Part shown: piece after piece, positions 25,481 to 33,107 of the stretch
Position numbering within the stretch: position 1 is the stretch's first letter
Layout of the letters: every line of letters starts with the position of its first letter
DNA from: Clostridia bacterium
Lineage (GTDB): Bacteria > Bacillota > Clostridia > Christensenellales > Borkfalkiaceae
DNA length: 58,608 nucleotides
NCBI GenBank assembly: GCA_017504655.1
Contig: JAFVQT010000026.1
Location: 1 to 58,608 of the forward strand
Direction: 5' to 3'
Program-made: the position numbers and the translations under genes
The notes under the pieces: model-generated
Told to the model about the DNA's origin: nothing
Seen by the model: only the letters and a program-made list of their open reading frames with translations
Databases searched by the model: none

Positions 25481-25858
25481 CTATAAAATATTTTCAAATC
25501 TGATTAAATAATTTTTTGGTATTTGCTCTGTTAAATTTATTGCGACCTCCAGCTTGGAAACTGCCTCTTCTACGTTGCCCAGTCGCAGATATGCAACTGC
25601 CTCAGACAGCCATAAGTCCATTTCCTTTATATCGTTATGAGATATAAAAAAGTGGAGCTTTTTCTTTTGCGCCAGCCATCTTTCTCTTATTGCATTTGCA
25701 TCGTCCGCCGTTGCAGACCCGTCATTTATCTTGTTGTAGGCAACCGTAAAATCTTCGTGGAGGCAATCAAAGGATTTTTTTAAATATACCTGCTCGCAAA
25801 TTCCCGCTAAAACTAAAATCAATATTGAAATAGCAATAGAATATATCGTTTTTACCAT
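25481..25858 (-). CDS. DUF4363 family protein
   Basis: A 125-residue protein with an N-terminal membrane helix (residues 5-24) and a helical domain containing AYNKIND, WLAQKKKLHFFISHNDIKEMD and a TPR-like VEEAVSKLEVAI. DUF4363 proteins are often paired with DUF421 proteins in spore formers, as here. The ATG lies inside the end of the DUF421 gene (7-base overlap) behind GGAGGGGG. The function is unknown; co-expression in sporulation is likely from the promoter of the upstream gene. Confidence 0.8.
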   Translation of the reverse strand: MVKTIYSIAISILILVLAGICEQVYLKKSFDCLHEDFTVAYNKINDGSATADDANAIRERWLAQKKKLHFFISHNDIKEMDLWLSEAVAYLRLGNVEEAVSKLEVAINLTEQIPKNYLIRFENIL

Positions 25859-26541
25859 TTTACCCCCTCCTTGAGCGACACGTTAAAGGTTGTGTATTTA
25901 GAGTGCAACAGTTGAAAGTATACCTTGCCGTTGCCGTCAACCGTCATAACGCCCACGTGCTTTAACGATTTTGCGCCTTTTGATTTTGCAATACGCTTGA
26001 GCTCGTCCAAGCTCATATTTATTATGGCTAAATTTTTATTTTTTACCTGTCCGTCGTTAATAATAAGGAGTGGGAGCGCGGTTTTTTTCTTGTCATAATC
26101 TATTTTTTCTTTGGTAGACAGCTTGCCGTTTGACTCAAAAATAGCGTAGTCTAAATCGTCGAGCGAGTAAAAGCCCGCAGAGCGCATAGATTCTATTAAG
26201 TCTTCAACGTCCATATTGTTTTGTCTGAGCTCATAAAAATCGACTCCGTTTTTGTTTAATACGAGAGAGGGCTTGCCACTTAAAATGCGTTTTGCTGTTT
26301 GACTTGTCTGTTGCAAAATAGAAAGCAATTGATGCAAAATAAAAACAGCAACGATTGCAACGACACCGTAAAGAAGCGGTACGGAAACGTCCGTCATCGG
26401 TATGCAAGCCAGCTCCGAAACGAGTAGTGTTATTACCAGCTCAAAGGGCTGCATTTCACCAATTTGCCTTTTGCCCATAATTCTCATTACGATAAGAAGT
26501 GTAGCAAAGATAACTACTGACCTTATAAAAATAATAATCAT
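25852..26541 (-). CDS. DUF421 (YetF/YrbG-type) membrane protein
   Basis: A 229-residue protein with three N-terminal membrane helices (to about residue 85) carrying the family signature MRIMGKRQIGEMQPFELVITLLVSE. A cytosolic or core-facing DUF421 domain follows, including ILSGKPSLVLNKNGV. B. subtilis relatives (YetF, 2Duf) sit in the spore membrane and affect spore resistance and germination. There is no Shine-Dalgarno site; a SigG-like -10 ends five bases before the ATG, suggesting forespore expression from a leaderless mRNA. Operon with DUF4363. Confidence 0.88.
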   Translation of the reverse strand: MIIIFIRSVVIFATLLIVMRIMGKRQIGEMQPFELVITLLVSELACIPMTDVSVPLLYGVVAIVAVFILHQLLSILQQTSQTAKRILSGKPSLVLNKNGVDFYELRQNNMDVEDLIESMRSAGFYSLDDLDYAIFESNGKLSTKEKIDYDKKKTALPLLIINDGQVKNKNLAIINMSLDELKRIAKSKGAKSLKHVGVMTVDGNGKVYFQLLHSKYTTFNVSLKEGVKW

Positions 26542-26546
26542 AAAAA

Positions 26547-26576
26547 TATTATGTCAAAAACGCAAAGGTATTATGC
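26547..26576 (-). promoter_or_regulatory. SigG-like promoter of the DUF421/DUF4363 operon
   Basis: Minus strand: GCATA (26576-26572), an 18-base gap, CATAATA (26553-26547). Both boxes match the SigG consensus GHATR / CATNHTA completely. The ATG is at 26541. Confidence 0.6.
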
Positions 26577-26582
26577 AAGTGC

Positions 26583-26611
26583 TTGACAAAAAAGGGTTAA
26601 GGCATTATTAT
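26583..26611 (+). promoter_or_regulatory. SigA-type promoter of the folT riboswitch transcript
   Basis: TTGACA (26583-26588), 17 bases, TATTAT (26606-26611). Predicted start is about 26618, directly before the riboswitch. Confidence 0.7.
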
Positions 26612-26626
26612 TAATCTATAATATAA

Positions 26627-26723
26627 AAGCAGAGTAGTACAAAAAGCGTTAAGTGCCACGTAACGGGATGTTGAACGTGGACGAAAAGGTTTTTACCTTG
26701 CGATTTTTTGGCGCATCCAATGC
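26627..26723 (+). ncRNA. THF (folT) riboswitch
   Basis: Shows the conserved blocks of the tetrahydrofolate riboswitch in order: GAGTAG (26632), GCGTTAAGTG (26646), a stem CCACGT / ACGTGG enclosing AACGGGATGTTGA, then GACGAA, a small GGTTTTTACC hairpin and GCGCATCC with TGC closing against the 5' GCA. The downstream stretch GTCTCTCTAC could pair in part with GTGGGAGG at the ribosome site, so control is probably at translation. The gene controlled is a folate-type ECF transporter, which fits the ligand. Confidence 0.82.
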
Positions 26724-26769
26724 AAAGATTTTTGTCTTGGTCTCTCTACTTTTTGTGGGAGGTTTTTTT

Positions 26770-27354
26770 ATGTCTGAAAAATGGTTAAGATTGCTGTTTT
26801 CGCCCTTTGTCTTAAAGGAAAAAAGGTCGAGAAAGATAGCTTATGTCGCAATTATGGTTGCTCTTTCTATAGTTTGCAATATCTTTTTTGAGTTTAAGCT
26901 TGGCACTGTGCAATATTCCTTAACTACGGCAATATCATGCCTGATAGGTGTTTTGCTTGGCGCGGGAGCGGGCTTTGTGGCTTGCTTTATCGGCGATGCA
27001 GTCGGCTTTTTCGTCAATCCGTTTGGGGCGTATACGCCTTGGATAGGTCTTGCAACCGGACTGATGGCGTTTATTTCGGGAAGTATTTTCCATTTACTCA
27101 GTAATAAATCGCTTTTAACGGTATATCTTAAAATAACCGTTATCGCTCTTTCTACCTTTGTAATATGCTCGCTGTGCATAAACAGTACTTTTTTATGGGC
27201 TACTTACTACAGTAAAACTACATTTTGGAAGTTTTTGATAACGAGATATTTCGTGCAGGGGCAAGTTTTTGTAAGTATATTAAATTATGCTCTTTTATTT
27301 ATTTTAATTCCCGTTATCAGAAGGGTTCCGTTTTTTAAAAGCCTTGAGCTTTAA
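26770..27354 (+). CDS. folT: Folate ECF transporter S component
   Basis: A 194-residue protein with about six membrane helices. The S-component pattern is seen in KIAYVAIMVALSIVCN and in GVLLGAGAGFVACFIGDAVGFFVNP, followed by AYTPWIGLATGLMAFISG. S components capture a vitamin and join the shared EcfA-EcfA'-EcfT module, which is not in this window. I chose ATG 26770 with GGAGG seven bases upstream. The open frame continues upstream to 26653 but only through the riboswitch. The 3' end overlaps the convergent spoVB gene by 51 bases. Confidence 0.87.
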   Translation: MSEKWLRLLFSPFVLKEKRSRKIAYVAIMVALSIVCNIFFEFKLGTVQYSLTTAISCLIGVLLGAGAGFVACFIGDAVGFFVNPFGAYTPWIGLATGLMAFISGSIFHLLSNKSLLTVYLKITVIALSTFVICSLCINSTFLWATYYSKTTFWKFLITRYFVQGQVFVSILNYALLFILIPVIRRVPFFKSLEL

Positions 27355-28851
27355 CAGGGGCAGCCACGGTTTTGAAAGATTTTCAAGCAAAAAGTCAAAA
27401 AGTCCAAGCGACAGCATTATAAGTCCCGTAAAAATTAAAATTATAAAAGAGGATATAATAGCGGTAAAGATATTTCCTAAGAAAAGCGTCATATTTCGTA
27501 TGAAAAAGCCTATTAACGCAGACGGAATAATTGCTATCAGCGATAAAGCTATATGCTTTATTACCTTAATTTTAACGGGAACGTATTTATAAAGAAGGGC
27601 AACGTTTACTGTCGCCGTAATGGTATAGTTTAAAAATATACCCAGAATCAAGCTGTTTATCCCAATTATCTTGGGCAAAAAGAAAATACATACAATCATG
27701 GCAGACGCTCCTAAGAAAAATGAAAGGAGAGTCTGTTTTTCTTTGTTTAAAGAATTTAACGCGCTTGTTGATATTATAGAAATGCTAAGTGGCAGCATGG
27801 CTATCGCACCAAGTGAAACGTATTTGCCGACTGTTGCGTCAGAATATACTATTTGGCAGATTTGCTCGCCTAAAACTATTAAAACAGGTATTATAGCACA
27901 CGCAATAAGGCAAGAGCTTTTTATTGCCTTTTCGACGTTATTTTTAAGTGTTTTATAATTTTTTGAATAATAATCCTGAGAAATTTCCGGCGTTAATACA
28001 AGGGCAATTGAGCCGATTAGCGTTGACGGAATAAAAATGAGCGGTAACGCCATGCCGAATACTGTGCCAAACATGGACATTGCATCAGATTGCGTTGCTC
28101 CGTAGAATATCAGCCTTGCGGGTAATATTACTGCAATCAACGTATTTACAAGTGACGTTGACGTGCGCATTGCAGTAATCGGTGTGGACGATTTTACAAG
28201 TGGCGACAGCTCGTTTGTGGGTAATTTCAGTCTTCCGCCTTTTATAAAGAAAACAAAAACCGAAACGGCAAACGAAAAGACGTAGGATATTAGTACGGCA
28301 TAGCCTGCCATATGCGTTCCTTGGTCAAAATCAACGGCAATATTTACTAAAAGTATGCCGGCAACGAGCATGACTGCTTCTTCTAAAAATTCTATTATGC
28401 TATAAGACAAAAACTGCTTGTTTCCCCAAAACGTACCCCTTATTACAGCGTATACCGAGGTTAGTATTAGTCCCGGAATCATAATTTTTAAAAGAGGTAA
28501 GCACCTTGGGTCAGAAAAAAGCAGATTTAATATTCCGCTTTTAGAAAATACTAAAAGGGAAAGGGGGATGGCGGTTGCAATTGCGGTTAAAATACCTGCC
28601 GTAACCGTTGCTTCAGCTTTGGAGTTTTTACTTTCTTGCTTGTACTTAATCATCATTCGTGATACCGTTATTGGGATACCGGAAGAGGTAACCGTCATAA
28701 ACAGTCCCAAAACCGACAGTGATATTTGATAAATTCCAAGTCCCTCTGCGCCAAGTCTGTGCGACAGAAAAATTCTGTAAATAAAGCCCAAGCATCTTTC
28801 TAAACAGGAAAAAACGGTAACTGTAACTACCGTACTGAAAACCTTTTTAAT
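27304..28851 (-). CDS. spoVB: SpoVB/MurJ-family polysaccharide or lipid flippase, AUU start
   Basis: MATE/MOP-superfamily membrane protein with about 14 helices, typical of SpoVB (needed for spore cortex) and related lipid II flippases. The standard-codon frame starts at a TTG (28791) in the middle of the first helix (GFIYRIFLSHRLGAEGLGIY) with no ribosome site. Reading on upstream adds IKKVFSTVVTVTVFSCLERCL, the missing first half of the helix, up to ATT 28851. GAGG with a further TGA match to the 16S tail lies six bases before it, and an in-frame TGA stop is immediately upstream. With ATT the length is 515 residues, normal for the family. Confidence 0.8.
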   Translation of the reverse strand: MKKVFSTVVTVTVFSCLERCLGFIYRIFLSHRLGAEGLGIYQISLSVLGLFMTVTSSGIPITVSRMMIKYKQESKNSKAEATVTAGILTAIATAIPLSLLVFSKSGILNLLFSDPRCLPLLKIMIPGLILTSVYAVIRGTFWGNKQFLSYSIIEFLEEAVMLVAGILLVNIAVDFDQGTHMAGYAVLISYVFSFAVSVFVFFIKGGRLKLPTNELSPLVKSSTPITAMRTSTSLVNTLIAVILPARLIFYGATQSDAMSMFGTVFGMALPLIFIPSTLIGSIALVLTPEISQDYYSKNYKTLKNNVEKAIKSSCLIACAIIPVLIVLGEQICQIVYSDATVGKYVSLGAIAMLPLSISIISTSALNSLNKEKQTLLSFFLGASAMIVCIFFLPKIIGINSLILGIFLNYTITATVNVALLYKYVPVKIKVIKHIALSLIAIIPSALIGFFIRNMTLFLGNIFTAIISSFIILIFTGLIMLSLGLFDFLLENLSKPWLPLLKLKAFKKRNPSDNGN

Positions 28852-28873
28852 AATTCACCTCTAAATTTACGTT

Positions 28874-28900
28874 ATATTAGATATTTATTAATCATATAAA
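28874..28900 (+). promoter_or_regulatory. SigE-like promoter of the LysM gene
   Basis: ATA (28874-28876), 16 bases, CATATAAA (28893-28900). This matches the mother-cell SigE pattern ATA-16-CATAcanT well. The ATG follows six bases after the -10, so the mRNA would be leaderless or nearly so. Confidence 0.5.
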
Positions 28901-28906
28901 TAAACT

Positions 28907-29227
28907 ATGATAAACAATGTGATTTTAAATGATTTGTCTTATATAAAAAAGTGCTTTTTGTATAGAGTTGAGGTGTGTGACAGCTTAAAAGCAATTGCAG
29001 ATAAGTTTCATACTACACAACGCGTTATAGCGGTACTCAATGGCTTGGATGGCGAGGTTAGGGCAGGTGAGTATATCTTGGTTGAGAGAGTTGACGGAGA
29101 AGAATACATTGTAAAGCCGACGGATACTTTAGAGATGATTGCACAAAATAATATAGAAAAAATTCAAGAGATAAAAAGAAAAAACAGAATTGATTATATT
29201 TACGTGGGTCAAAAGATTTTTATATAA
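28907..29227 (+). CDS. Small protein with two LysM domains
   Basis: A 106-residue protein without signal peptide. Residues 17-60 (YRVEVCDSLKAIADKFHTT ... EYILVE) and 65-106 (YIVKPTDTLEMIAQNN ... YVGQKIFI) are two LysM modules, which bind GlcNAc-containing glycans such as peptidoglycan. Proteins of this type without a signal peptide are often mother-cell proteins of the spore coat or cortex. There is no Shine-Dalgarno site. Divergent from spoVB. Confidence 0.82.
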   Translation: MINNVILNDLSYIKKCFLYRVEVCDSLKAIADKFHTTQRVIAVLNGLDGEVRAGEYILVERVDGEEYIVKPTDTLEMIAQNNIEKIQEIKRKNRIDYIYVGQKIFI

Positions 29228-29275
29228 AAACGCTATGCTAAAGAATTAAAGTTGTAAAAAATTTTTCTTTTCCTC

Positions 29276-29304
29276 TTGACATAAAGCTTGCTTTATAGTA
29301 CAAT
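29276..29304 (+). promoter_or_regulatory. SigA-type promoter with palindromic operator candidate
   Basis: TTGACA (29276-29281), 17 bases, TACAAT (29299-29304). The spacer contains a perfect inverted repeat ATAAAGC-TT-GCTTTAT (29281-29296). Confidence 0.7.
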
Positions 29305-29335
29305 ATAATATAGAAAAATAATAAAGGGGAGAAGT

Positions 29336-30088
29336 ATGAAGAAATTACTTTTTACTTTAATGATAGCTATTTTGTCCTTGTCAATCGTTGGTTGTATGGA
29401 CGTAACCGGTGATCCAAACGGAGAATCCCAAAAAGAGTCAACGCCAACATCTACTTTAGAGAGTGTTGAAGAGTCTTTGGAGGAAAGTGTTGAGCAAAGC
29501 TCCGGCCCTGACGTAAATCAAAGCGACGAATCTCAGTCTGAGGAGGAAAGCTCAAGCGAAGAAGAGAGTGCTTCCGAAGAGGAAACCTCAAGCGAGGTTG
29601 AAAGCGAGTCTGAATCAGAGAGCGAATCTGAGGTTGAAAGCGAGTCTGAATCAGAAAGTGAATCTGAGATTGAAAGCGAGTCTGAATTAGAGAGCGAATC
29701 CGAATCTGAGAGTGAATCCGAGGTAGAGAGCGAATCTGAATCTGAGAGTGAATCCGTGGTAGAGAGCGAATCTGAATCTGAAAGTGAGTCTGAGTCAGAG
29801 AGCGAATCTGAAGAAGAGCCTGTAATCTACACTGTAACTATTTCTTATAAAACCTCTTACGGTGCGCAAGAAGTTACCAGAACCGTAACTGTAGAAGCGG
29901 GAGAAACGATTACTATCAGTTTACCTACGATAAGTGTTGACAACAGCTCAGATTACGCGTTTGCAGGCTGGGAAATAGTTGGAACTAACCAAAAATACGA
30001 TAAGGACGTAACCACTATAACTATAACGGTAAACGGAAATATAACCATCAGATCACGTTATACTAAGCAATATACCGGCAACTATTAA
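29336..30088 (+). CDS. Surface lipoprotein with Ser-Glu repeat stalk and InlB B-repeat-like domain
   Basis: A 250-residue lipoprotein. The signal peptide ends in the lipobox LSIVGC (Cys20). Residues 38-165 are almost wholly Ser and Glu, mainly [14 protein letters not shown] repeats: a long, highly acidic, flexible stalk. Residues 168-245 form a beta-rich domain like the Listeria-Bacteroides (InlB B) repeat, with YTVTISYKT, the FAGWEI phrase and a final [14 protein letters not shown] behind AAGGGGAG. Single-gene transcript with strong promoter and terminator. The same architecture recurs in the 1081-residue protein at 47975. It is probably an adhesin or surface spacer; the function is not known. 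Confidence 0.85.
   Translation: MKKLLFTLMIAILSLSIVGCMDVTGDPNGESQKESTPTSTLESVEESLEESVEQSSGPDVNQSDESQSEEESSSEEESASEEETSSEVESESESESESEVESESESESESEIESESELESESESESESEVESESESESESVVESESESESESESESESEEEPVIYTVTISYKTSYGAQEVTRTVTVEAGETITISLPTISVDNSSDYAFAGWEIVGTNQKYDKDVTTITITVNGNITIRSRYTKQYTGNY
29590..29815 (+). repeat. Degenerate tandem repeat encoding Ser-Glu dipeptides
   Basis: Runs of GAGAGCGAATCTGAATCTGA-like units with alternating AGC/TCT/TCA and GAA/GAG codons. Interrupted by single GTT, GTA, ATT, TTA or GTG codons every 8-10 residues. Likely unstable in copy number. Confidence 0.85.
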
Positions 30089-30103
30089 TAATAAGCAAGC
30101 TAT

Positions 30104-30131
30104 AAAGCCACCCGTTTTGGGTGGCTTTTTT
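30104..30131 (+). terminator. Rho-independent terminator
   Basis: 10-bp stem AAAGCCACCC / GGGTGGCTTT, loop GTTTT, then T6. Ends the lipoprotein transcript. Confidence 0.85.
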
Positions 30132-30147
30132 GTTGCCCGAACTGTAA

Positions 30148-30888
30148 TTAAATGAGTTTTTGCATATCGAAAAGTCCGTTTTTCTGCTTTGTTATAAACT
30201 CACACGCTTTAATTGCGCCTTGAGCAAACAGATCCTTTGAATAAGCCGTGTGGGTGAGGGTAATGCTTTCGTATTCTCCGAAAAATGAAACCGAGTGCTC
30301 TCCAACCGTAGAACCCCCTCTCACCGAGTGGACGCCTATTTCTCCGTTTGTACGCTTTGACTGTCCTAAACGGCCGAATATGGGGCTTTTGGGGGGATTA
30401 CAGTTTTCGTTTATGCCATCGATAATCAGTTTTGCAGTACCCGAAGGGGAGTCGAGCTTGTTTTTATGATGTTTTTCTATTATTTCAACATCGAATCCGC
30501 TTAAGTTAAAATTTGCTTCCTTGCATAATTTTATCAGTAGATTTATACCGAGTGACATATTTGCAGATTTAAAAACAGGTATTATGTTGGATGCATTTAA
30601 TATTTCACGCTCTTGTTTCTCGCTGTGTCCCGTAGTACCGATGACAAGTGGCATAGAATTTTCGGTAGCATATTTTAAAAGCTCGCTTGTAACGTCAGGT
30701 GCTGAAAAGTCTATTATAACGTCTGCCAGATGGCGGATTTGGTCAAAATCGCTGAATACCGGGCAGTCGGTTATTCCGACGGTTGATTTGTCAATACCGC
30801 AAATTACGTTATGATTATTTATAAGGGCACGCCTATAAACGTTAAGCCCCATTTCTCCGTTTATTCCGCATATTATTATATTAAGCAT
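30148..30888 (-). CDS. dapB: 4-Hydroxy-tetrahydrodipicolinate reductase
   Basis: Second dedicated enzyme of the lysine/DAP pathway, using NAD(P)H. It has 246 residues. The nucleotide loop is CGINGEMGLNVYRRA and the catalytic stretch is IEKHHKNKLDSPSGTAK, with the His-His and Lys expected. The ATG (30888) has AAGGAGG five bases upstream and overlaps the dapA stop (ATGCTTAA), so the pair is translationally coupled. The product feeds meso-DAP for MurE, and its substrate pathway also gives spore dipicolinate. Confidence 0.95.
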   Translation of the reverse strand: MLNIIICGINGEMGLNVYRRALINNHNVICGIDKSTVGITDCPVFSDFDQIRHLADVIIDFSAPDVTSELLKYATENSMPLVIGTTGHSEKQEREILNASNIIPVFKSANMSLGINLLIKLCKEANFNLSGFDVEIIEKHHKNKLDSPSGTAKLIIDGINENCNPPKSPIFGRLGQSKRTNGEIGVHSVRGGSTVGEHSVSFFGEYESITLTHTAYSKDLFAQGAIKACEFITKQKNGLFDMQKLI

Positions 30889-31777
30889 GATTCCTCCTTG
30901 TATATAAGAGTTTGTCAAGTTCTTTTTTTAAATATTCAAAGTAATCGCTGTTCGGTAAATTTAGAGGCAGCCTGAATTCGCACCTTGTTCCGTGTAAAAT
31001 TTGATCTGCACACTTTATCGGTATAGGGTTTATTTTAGTGGTTAACAATTTGAAAAAATCTTTAAAAAAACAGTTGTATTCGTAATTATGCTTTTCGTAA
31101 TTACTTTTAAAATTGCCGATAAATTCTTTAATTTTAAGAGGTATTACATTTGATGCAACAGAAATTGCTCCCAAAGAACCGTTTTTTAAAAACAAGCTTA
31201 TATTCTCGTCGCTCCCACAGTAGATGGCATATTTGTTTTCTAAAATCGAAAACAGCTTTTCAAGGTGCTTTTCGTCAGTGCTTGCCTCTTTAATGCCAAA
31301 GGCATAACCGTCGCTTAAAATAATCTTTGCAGTATGTGGCTCAACGTTTACGCCCGTTCTTGACGGAACGTTATAAACCAGGTAAGGGAATTTACACCTT
31401 CCGGAAATTTCTTTATAATGAAGAATAAGGCCGTCTTGCTCACATCTGTTATAATACGGTGTAACTATCAACGCGCAGTCTGCGCCAAGCTCCTTTGCTT
31501 CTAAGGTTAGTTCGCAGGCGGTTTCGGTGCAGTTTGACCCTGTACCGACGATTATCGGCACTCTTGATTTAAGTCTTTGCACGGCAAAACGTATTATTTC
31601 CCGCCTTTCTTCACGCGTTACCGTAGGGGACTCTCCCGTTGTACCCAAAAATACCAAGGCGTCAATTTTTGCCTTGAGCTGTCTGTCAAGCAGACTTTCA
31701 AATTGTCCGTAGTCAATTTTGCCGTTGCAAAAGGGGGTGTAAAGAGCTGTGGCAACACCTTCAAAAATTCTGTTCAT
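30881..31777 (-). CDS. dapA: 4-Hydroxy-tetrahydrodipicolinate synthase
   Basis: Condenses pyruvate with aspartate semialdehyde. It has 298 residues and is a TIM-barrel. FLGTTGESPTVTREER (near residue 44), VYNVPSRTGV (catalytic Tyr, near 133) and GIKEASTD (Schiff-base Lys, near 160) are all present. ATG with TTGGAG upstream. Upstream of dapB in an overlapping pair. No lysine riboswitch fits in the 128 bases before it. Confidence 0.95.
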   Translation of the reverse strand: MNRIFEGVATALYTPFCNGKIDYGQFESLLDRQLKAKIDALVFLGTTGESPTVTREERREIIRFAVQRLKSRVPIIVGTGSNCTETACELTLEAKELGADCALIVTPYYNRCEQDGLILHYKEISGRCKFPYLVYNVPSRTGVNVEPHTAKIILSDGYAFGIKEASTDEKHLEKLFSILENKYAIYCGSDENISLFLKNGSLGAISVASNVIPLKIKEFIGNFKSNYEKHNYEYNCFFKDFFKLLTTKINPIPIKCADQILHGTRCEFRLPLNLPNSDYFEYLKKELDKLLYTRRNHA

Positions 31778-31833
31778 TCAATTGCTCCAAGTGTGAAATG
31801 TTAATGATTTTTTAGAAAAAGAGGTCAAAACGA

Positions 31834-31862
31834 TTGTAAAATTTGTCTTTATAGTATATTAT
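31834..31862 (+). promoter_or_regulatory. SigA-type promoter
   Basis: TTGTAA (31834-31839), 17 bases, TATTAT (31857-31862), upstream of the membrane protein gene at 31906. Confidence 0.5.
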
Positions 31863-31905
31863 ATTAATTGCGTTATAATATTATACAAAAAATTTGAGGT
31901 GCAAG

Positions 31906-33105
31906 ATGGCTAAAAAAGGCTTTATGGCAAGAATAATAGAGGGTCCTGAAAGGTCTGAAACCTACGCCCGTTCAACTCTCCCCACGAACAGATGGGAGCT
32001 TGGTTGGGACGTGTTTAAGACGAACAAGGGCAAGATGTGCGGATTAAATCTGCTCACGATGATTTTTTTATTACCCGCATTATTTCTTGTGTTAATGCGT
32101 TTCGTGCTTAAAACTACGTACGGCAAGGTTTATCCCTTTTCGCAAAACGTAGGCTTATCATATCCAATGTTTCCGTCTACAGCGGGCTTAGAGCCAAATT
32201 TATCACTTTTACTTAACTTCGAGGTGTTTAAATTTGTACTTATAGCCGTTTTGATAGGAGCTGTTGCAATTTCGGGTGGATTCTACGTTATGCGAAACCT
32301 CGTTTGGACAGAAGGCGTTATGGTAACGAGCGACTTTTTTAAGGGTGTTAAGAAAAATTACTTTGTAATTTTGTTTACTCTTATCTTCTACGTGATTATA
32401 ATGATGCTGTCGATAACATCTTTAAACATGTCGTCTATGATGCTCGCGGCTCATAGAGGTACTACTTGGCTATTGGTTACTGCTCAAGTTGTAACGTATC
32501 TGATAATGGCTCTCGTTACCATGATGGTAATGTATATGATAACTCTCGGTATTAACTATAAGCTGAGCTTTATCAAGCTTATCAGAAACTCGTTTATACT
32601 TTCGATTGCGCTTATTCCTACCAATATTTTCTTTTTGGCATTTGCTGCGGTGTGGTTTATAATTGTATTCCTCGGTATGCAGTTTATAACGGTTATCGGT
32701 GTAATTTTATGTCTTATATGGGGATTTTCACTCTTTATGCTCGTATGGACAAACTATTCGCATTGGGTATTTGACAAATTTATCAATGATAAAGTTCCGG
32801 GTGCAAAGAAGAACAGAGGTATTTACAAGGCAAACGCAGATGAAAACGACGGCGAGCCTCTCGTTATCGAAAGATCTAAATTCAAAGAGAAGCACGTTAA
32901 GCCTATTACTGACTACGACGTAGAAATATACGAGCTTCCTACAAGCTTTAGCAGAAAAGACCTTGAAAAGCTTGAGGAAACTAAAGAGGCGATGCGTAGA
33001 GATAGCGATAAATATGCTGAAGAGTACGCAAATGAGGAATCTAAGCCCGAAACTATTGAAGACCTTATGAAGGCCGACGAAGAAAACAGCTCGGAAGGTA
33101 ATTAA
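31906..33105 (+). CDS. Membrane protein of unknown function with acidic C-terminal tail
   Basis: A 399-residue protein. About six hydrophobic helices lie between residues 43 and 290, with a cytosolic N-terminus containing NRWELGWDVFKTNKGKM. The arrangement recalls DUF624/YesL-like membrane proteins, but I do not recognise the family firmly. Residues 300-399 are soluble, charged and rich in Glu and Lys. I chose ATG 31906 (GAGGTG eight bases upstream); an upstream start at 31894 lies in the ribosome site. First of a run of closely spaced genes to 37158 (methyltransferase, Hsp33, TPR protein, helical-repeat protein). Confidence 0.75.
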   Translation: MAKKGFMARIIEGPERSETYARSTLPTNRWELGWDVFKTNKGKMCGLNLLTMIFLLPALFLVLMRFVLKTTYGKVYPFSQNVGLSYPMFPSTAGLEPNLSLLLNFEVFKFVLIAVLIGAVAISGGFYVMRNLVWTEGVMVTSDFFKGVKKNYFVILFTLIFYVIIMMLSITSLNMSSMMLAAHRGTTWLLVTAQVVTYLIMALVTMMVMYMITLGINYKLSFIKLIRNSFILSIALIPTNIFFLAFAAVWFIIVFLGMQFITVIGVILCLIWGFSLFMLVWTNYSHWVFDKFINDKVPGAKKNRGIYKANADENDGEPLVIERSKFKEKHVKPITDYDVEIYELPTSFSRKDLEKLEETKEAMRRDSDKYAEEYANEESKPETIEDLMKADEENSSEGN

Positions 33106-33107
33106 TT

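Noticed and set aside
26653..26769. N-terminal extension of the ECF transporter
   Set aside because: The codons coincide with the THF riboswitch and its expression platform; the SD and family N-terminus point to 26770.
31778..31905. Lysine riboswitch in front of dapA
   Set aside because: The region is too short and shows none of the conserved lysine-riboswitch blocks; it mainly holds promoter sequences.
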